From positions 1 through 5,785 of the forward strand of contig JASHXO010000071.1 in NCBI GenBank assembly GCA_030043495.1: 5,785 bases of DNA. Reading direction: 5' to 3'. The notes under the pieces are model-generated. The model did not search any database and had not been told where the DNA came from. It was given only the letters and a program-made list of their open reading frames with translations. The position numbers were made by a program, and so were the translations under genes. Positions 5,118-5,785 of the stretch are shown piece by piece (position 1 is the first letter of the stretch; every line of letters starts with the position of its first letter). This stretch comes from Candidatus Rhabdochlamydia sp. Lineage in GTDB: Bacteria > Chlamydiota > Chlamydiia > Chlamydiales > Rhabdochlamydiaceae.

Positions 5118-5533
5118 AGCATTGGCGGCACATCAAATTCATGCACTTGTCTCAATACATTTCCTAGAGTAATCCATTGATCATCAGCTAGATTATAGCA
5201 AAACCCATTCTGTCCATCGATATATGGGTATACGGTAAGAGTGAAGTCGCTAATGTGCTGAGTTAGCTCACCATCGGTTGTTTTGATAGGCGGAATGATC
5301 TGCCCAATTCCTGAAGCCTGCAGCAAAGCCAATATTGCAATGCTCAAATCATAACGATGGCCACGCTTCAGCTTTACGAAATAAGACTGGCTACCCTGCG
5401 TTTCAGCTTTATAGACAGACGCATTCACATCCGCGCCTATTGGAAGAAGTGTAAGCAAAGCAACCGTGATACCGTAATTGGTCTTTAAACAATCAATAAT
5501 GGATTGAGATGAAAGAGATGGCTTTTCTGTCAT
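5118..5533 (-). pseudogene. Aminoglycoside phosphotransferase-like gene, 5' fragment
   Basis: About 139 residues match the N-terminal lobe of aminoglycoside/choline-kinase-like phosphotransferases, closest in feel to spectinomycin-type APH(9): LPIGADVNASVYKAE (30-44), the ATP-lysine strand YFVKLKRG (K54), FTLTVYPYIDGQNGF (97-111) and LGNVLRQVHEFDVPP (123-137). The catalytic HxDxxxxN and DxD motifs of the C-lobe are absent. At about 5118 the gene runs into GNAT sequence in a different frame, and the out-of-frame reading ends at 5000 with 38 unrelated residues. The start at 5533 is chosen because it overlaps the upstream stop as ATGA and has GGAAG 4 nt before it; an ATG at 5548 is less likely. 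The product should be inactive. Confidence 0.75.
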
Positions 5534-5785
5534 GTTTCTTCCAGCCATTTCAAGAGCTCTGCATCAAAGACGCCTGGTTCTGCGTGTTTCATTTGGTCCT
5601 CTTCGCGTTGTTTAATGGTTTTACCAGCCATAGAAGCAGGTCATCATCTAACGGATAAGACTGCCCAGGAACTGTAGATTGGCCTTTATAATTGATACCA
5701 TTGCCTTCAGGAACATAGCATCAACAGAGAGGATTTTCCAGAGAAAAAGGTTAACAAATACTCGCTACGTTGGGTATAATTATCG
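5530..5785 (-). pseudogene. Unrecognised gene, 3' end, apparently frameshifted
   Basis: Three consecutive protein-like stretches lie in different frames on the minus strand: DNYTQRSEYLLTFFSGK (5784-5734), PEGNGINYKGQ to DDDLLLWL (from 5711) and AGKTIKQREEDQMKHAEPG to LLKWLEET (ending at the stop 5532-5530). Single missing bases near the AAAA run at 5737-5734, near CC at 5711 and near 5630 would join them into one C-terminus of about 85 residues. The family is not recognised. The final stop overlaps the phosphotransferase start as ATGA, so this was the preceding gene of the same operon. A separate 33-codon ORF starting at the ATG at 5631 is an alternative reading. The 5' end lies outside the window. 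Confidence 0.5.

Noticed and set aside
5000..5142. Out-of-frame 3' tail of the phosphotransferase reading frame as a real C-terminus
   Set aside because: The same bases read in the other frame give a convincing GNAT C-terminus, and the tail shows no phosphotransferase catalytic motifs.
4975..5172. Plus-strand open frame of 65 codons
   Set aside because: It is antisense to the GNAT and phosphotransferase fragments and has no protein-like pattern.

Overview
The window reads as an accessory, partly decayed stretch of a bacterial chromosome or large plasmid of moderate GC. The host cannot be named from this sequence alone. Small-molecule-resistance-like genes, heavy gene decay and short non-autonomous transposons would suit an amoeba-associated or intracellular Gram-negative (Chlamydiales-like or Legionella-like), but that is a low-confidence inference.

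Layout. Left end (1-162): a 163-bp miniature inverted-repeat element (copy A, cut by one base at the window edge) that truncates a TetR-family repressor gene (minus strand, 163-429). Upstream of that repressor is a small helix-hairpin-helix Cdd1-like gene (441-719). Both are read leftward from a good sigma70-type promoter (756-784) whose -35 box is covered by a near-palindrome. Divergently, a PadR-family regulator (880-1413) overlaps an SRPBCC/polyketide-cyclase-like gene (1400-1819). A perfect 11-bp-stem hairpin (1819-1846) closes this unit and also serves the convergent operon from the right.

The right two thirds (5785 down to 1859) is one leftward operon. Its order is an unrecognised frameshifted gene, a 5' fragment of an aminoglycoside-phosphotransferase-like gene fused to a 3' GNAT fragment, an intact type I ABC exporter half-transporter, a class I methyltransferase gene, and an AAC(6')-like GNAT joined to half of a second GNAT domain. 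Four junctions use a 4-bp ATGA stop/start overlap, so this was a translationally coupled resistance or modification operon. Only the ABC transporter, and perhaps the first GNAT domain, looks functional. The methyltransferase lacks its SAM-binding motif I region and is also split by a second copy of the miniature element (copy B, 2973-3113).

The strongest result is the element pair. The two copies are about 97% alike, in opposite orientation, and each folds over its length into a hairpin. Removing copy B plus one TA duplication restores the methyltransferase reading frame exactly, which fixes the element ends (GTGCTCTG...CAGAGCAC) and a TA (within CTAG) target. Copy B lacks 22 bp of one inner hairpin arm that copy A keeps. 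No transposase is present in the window.
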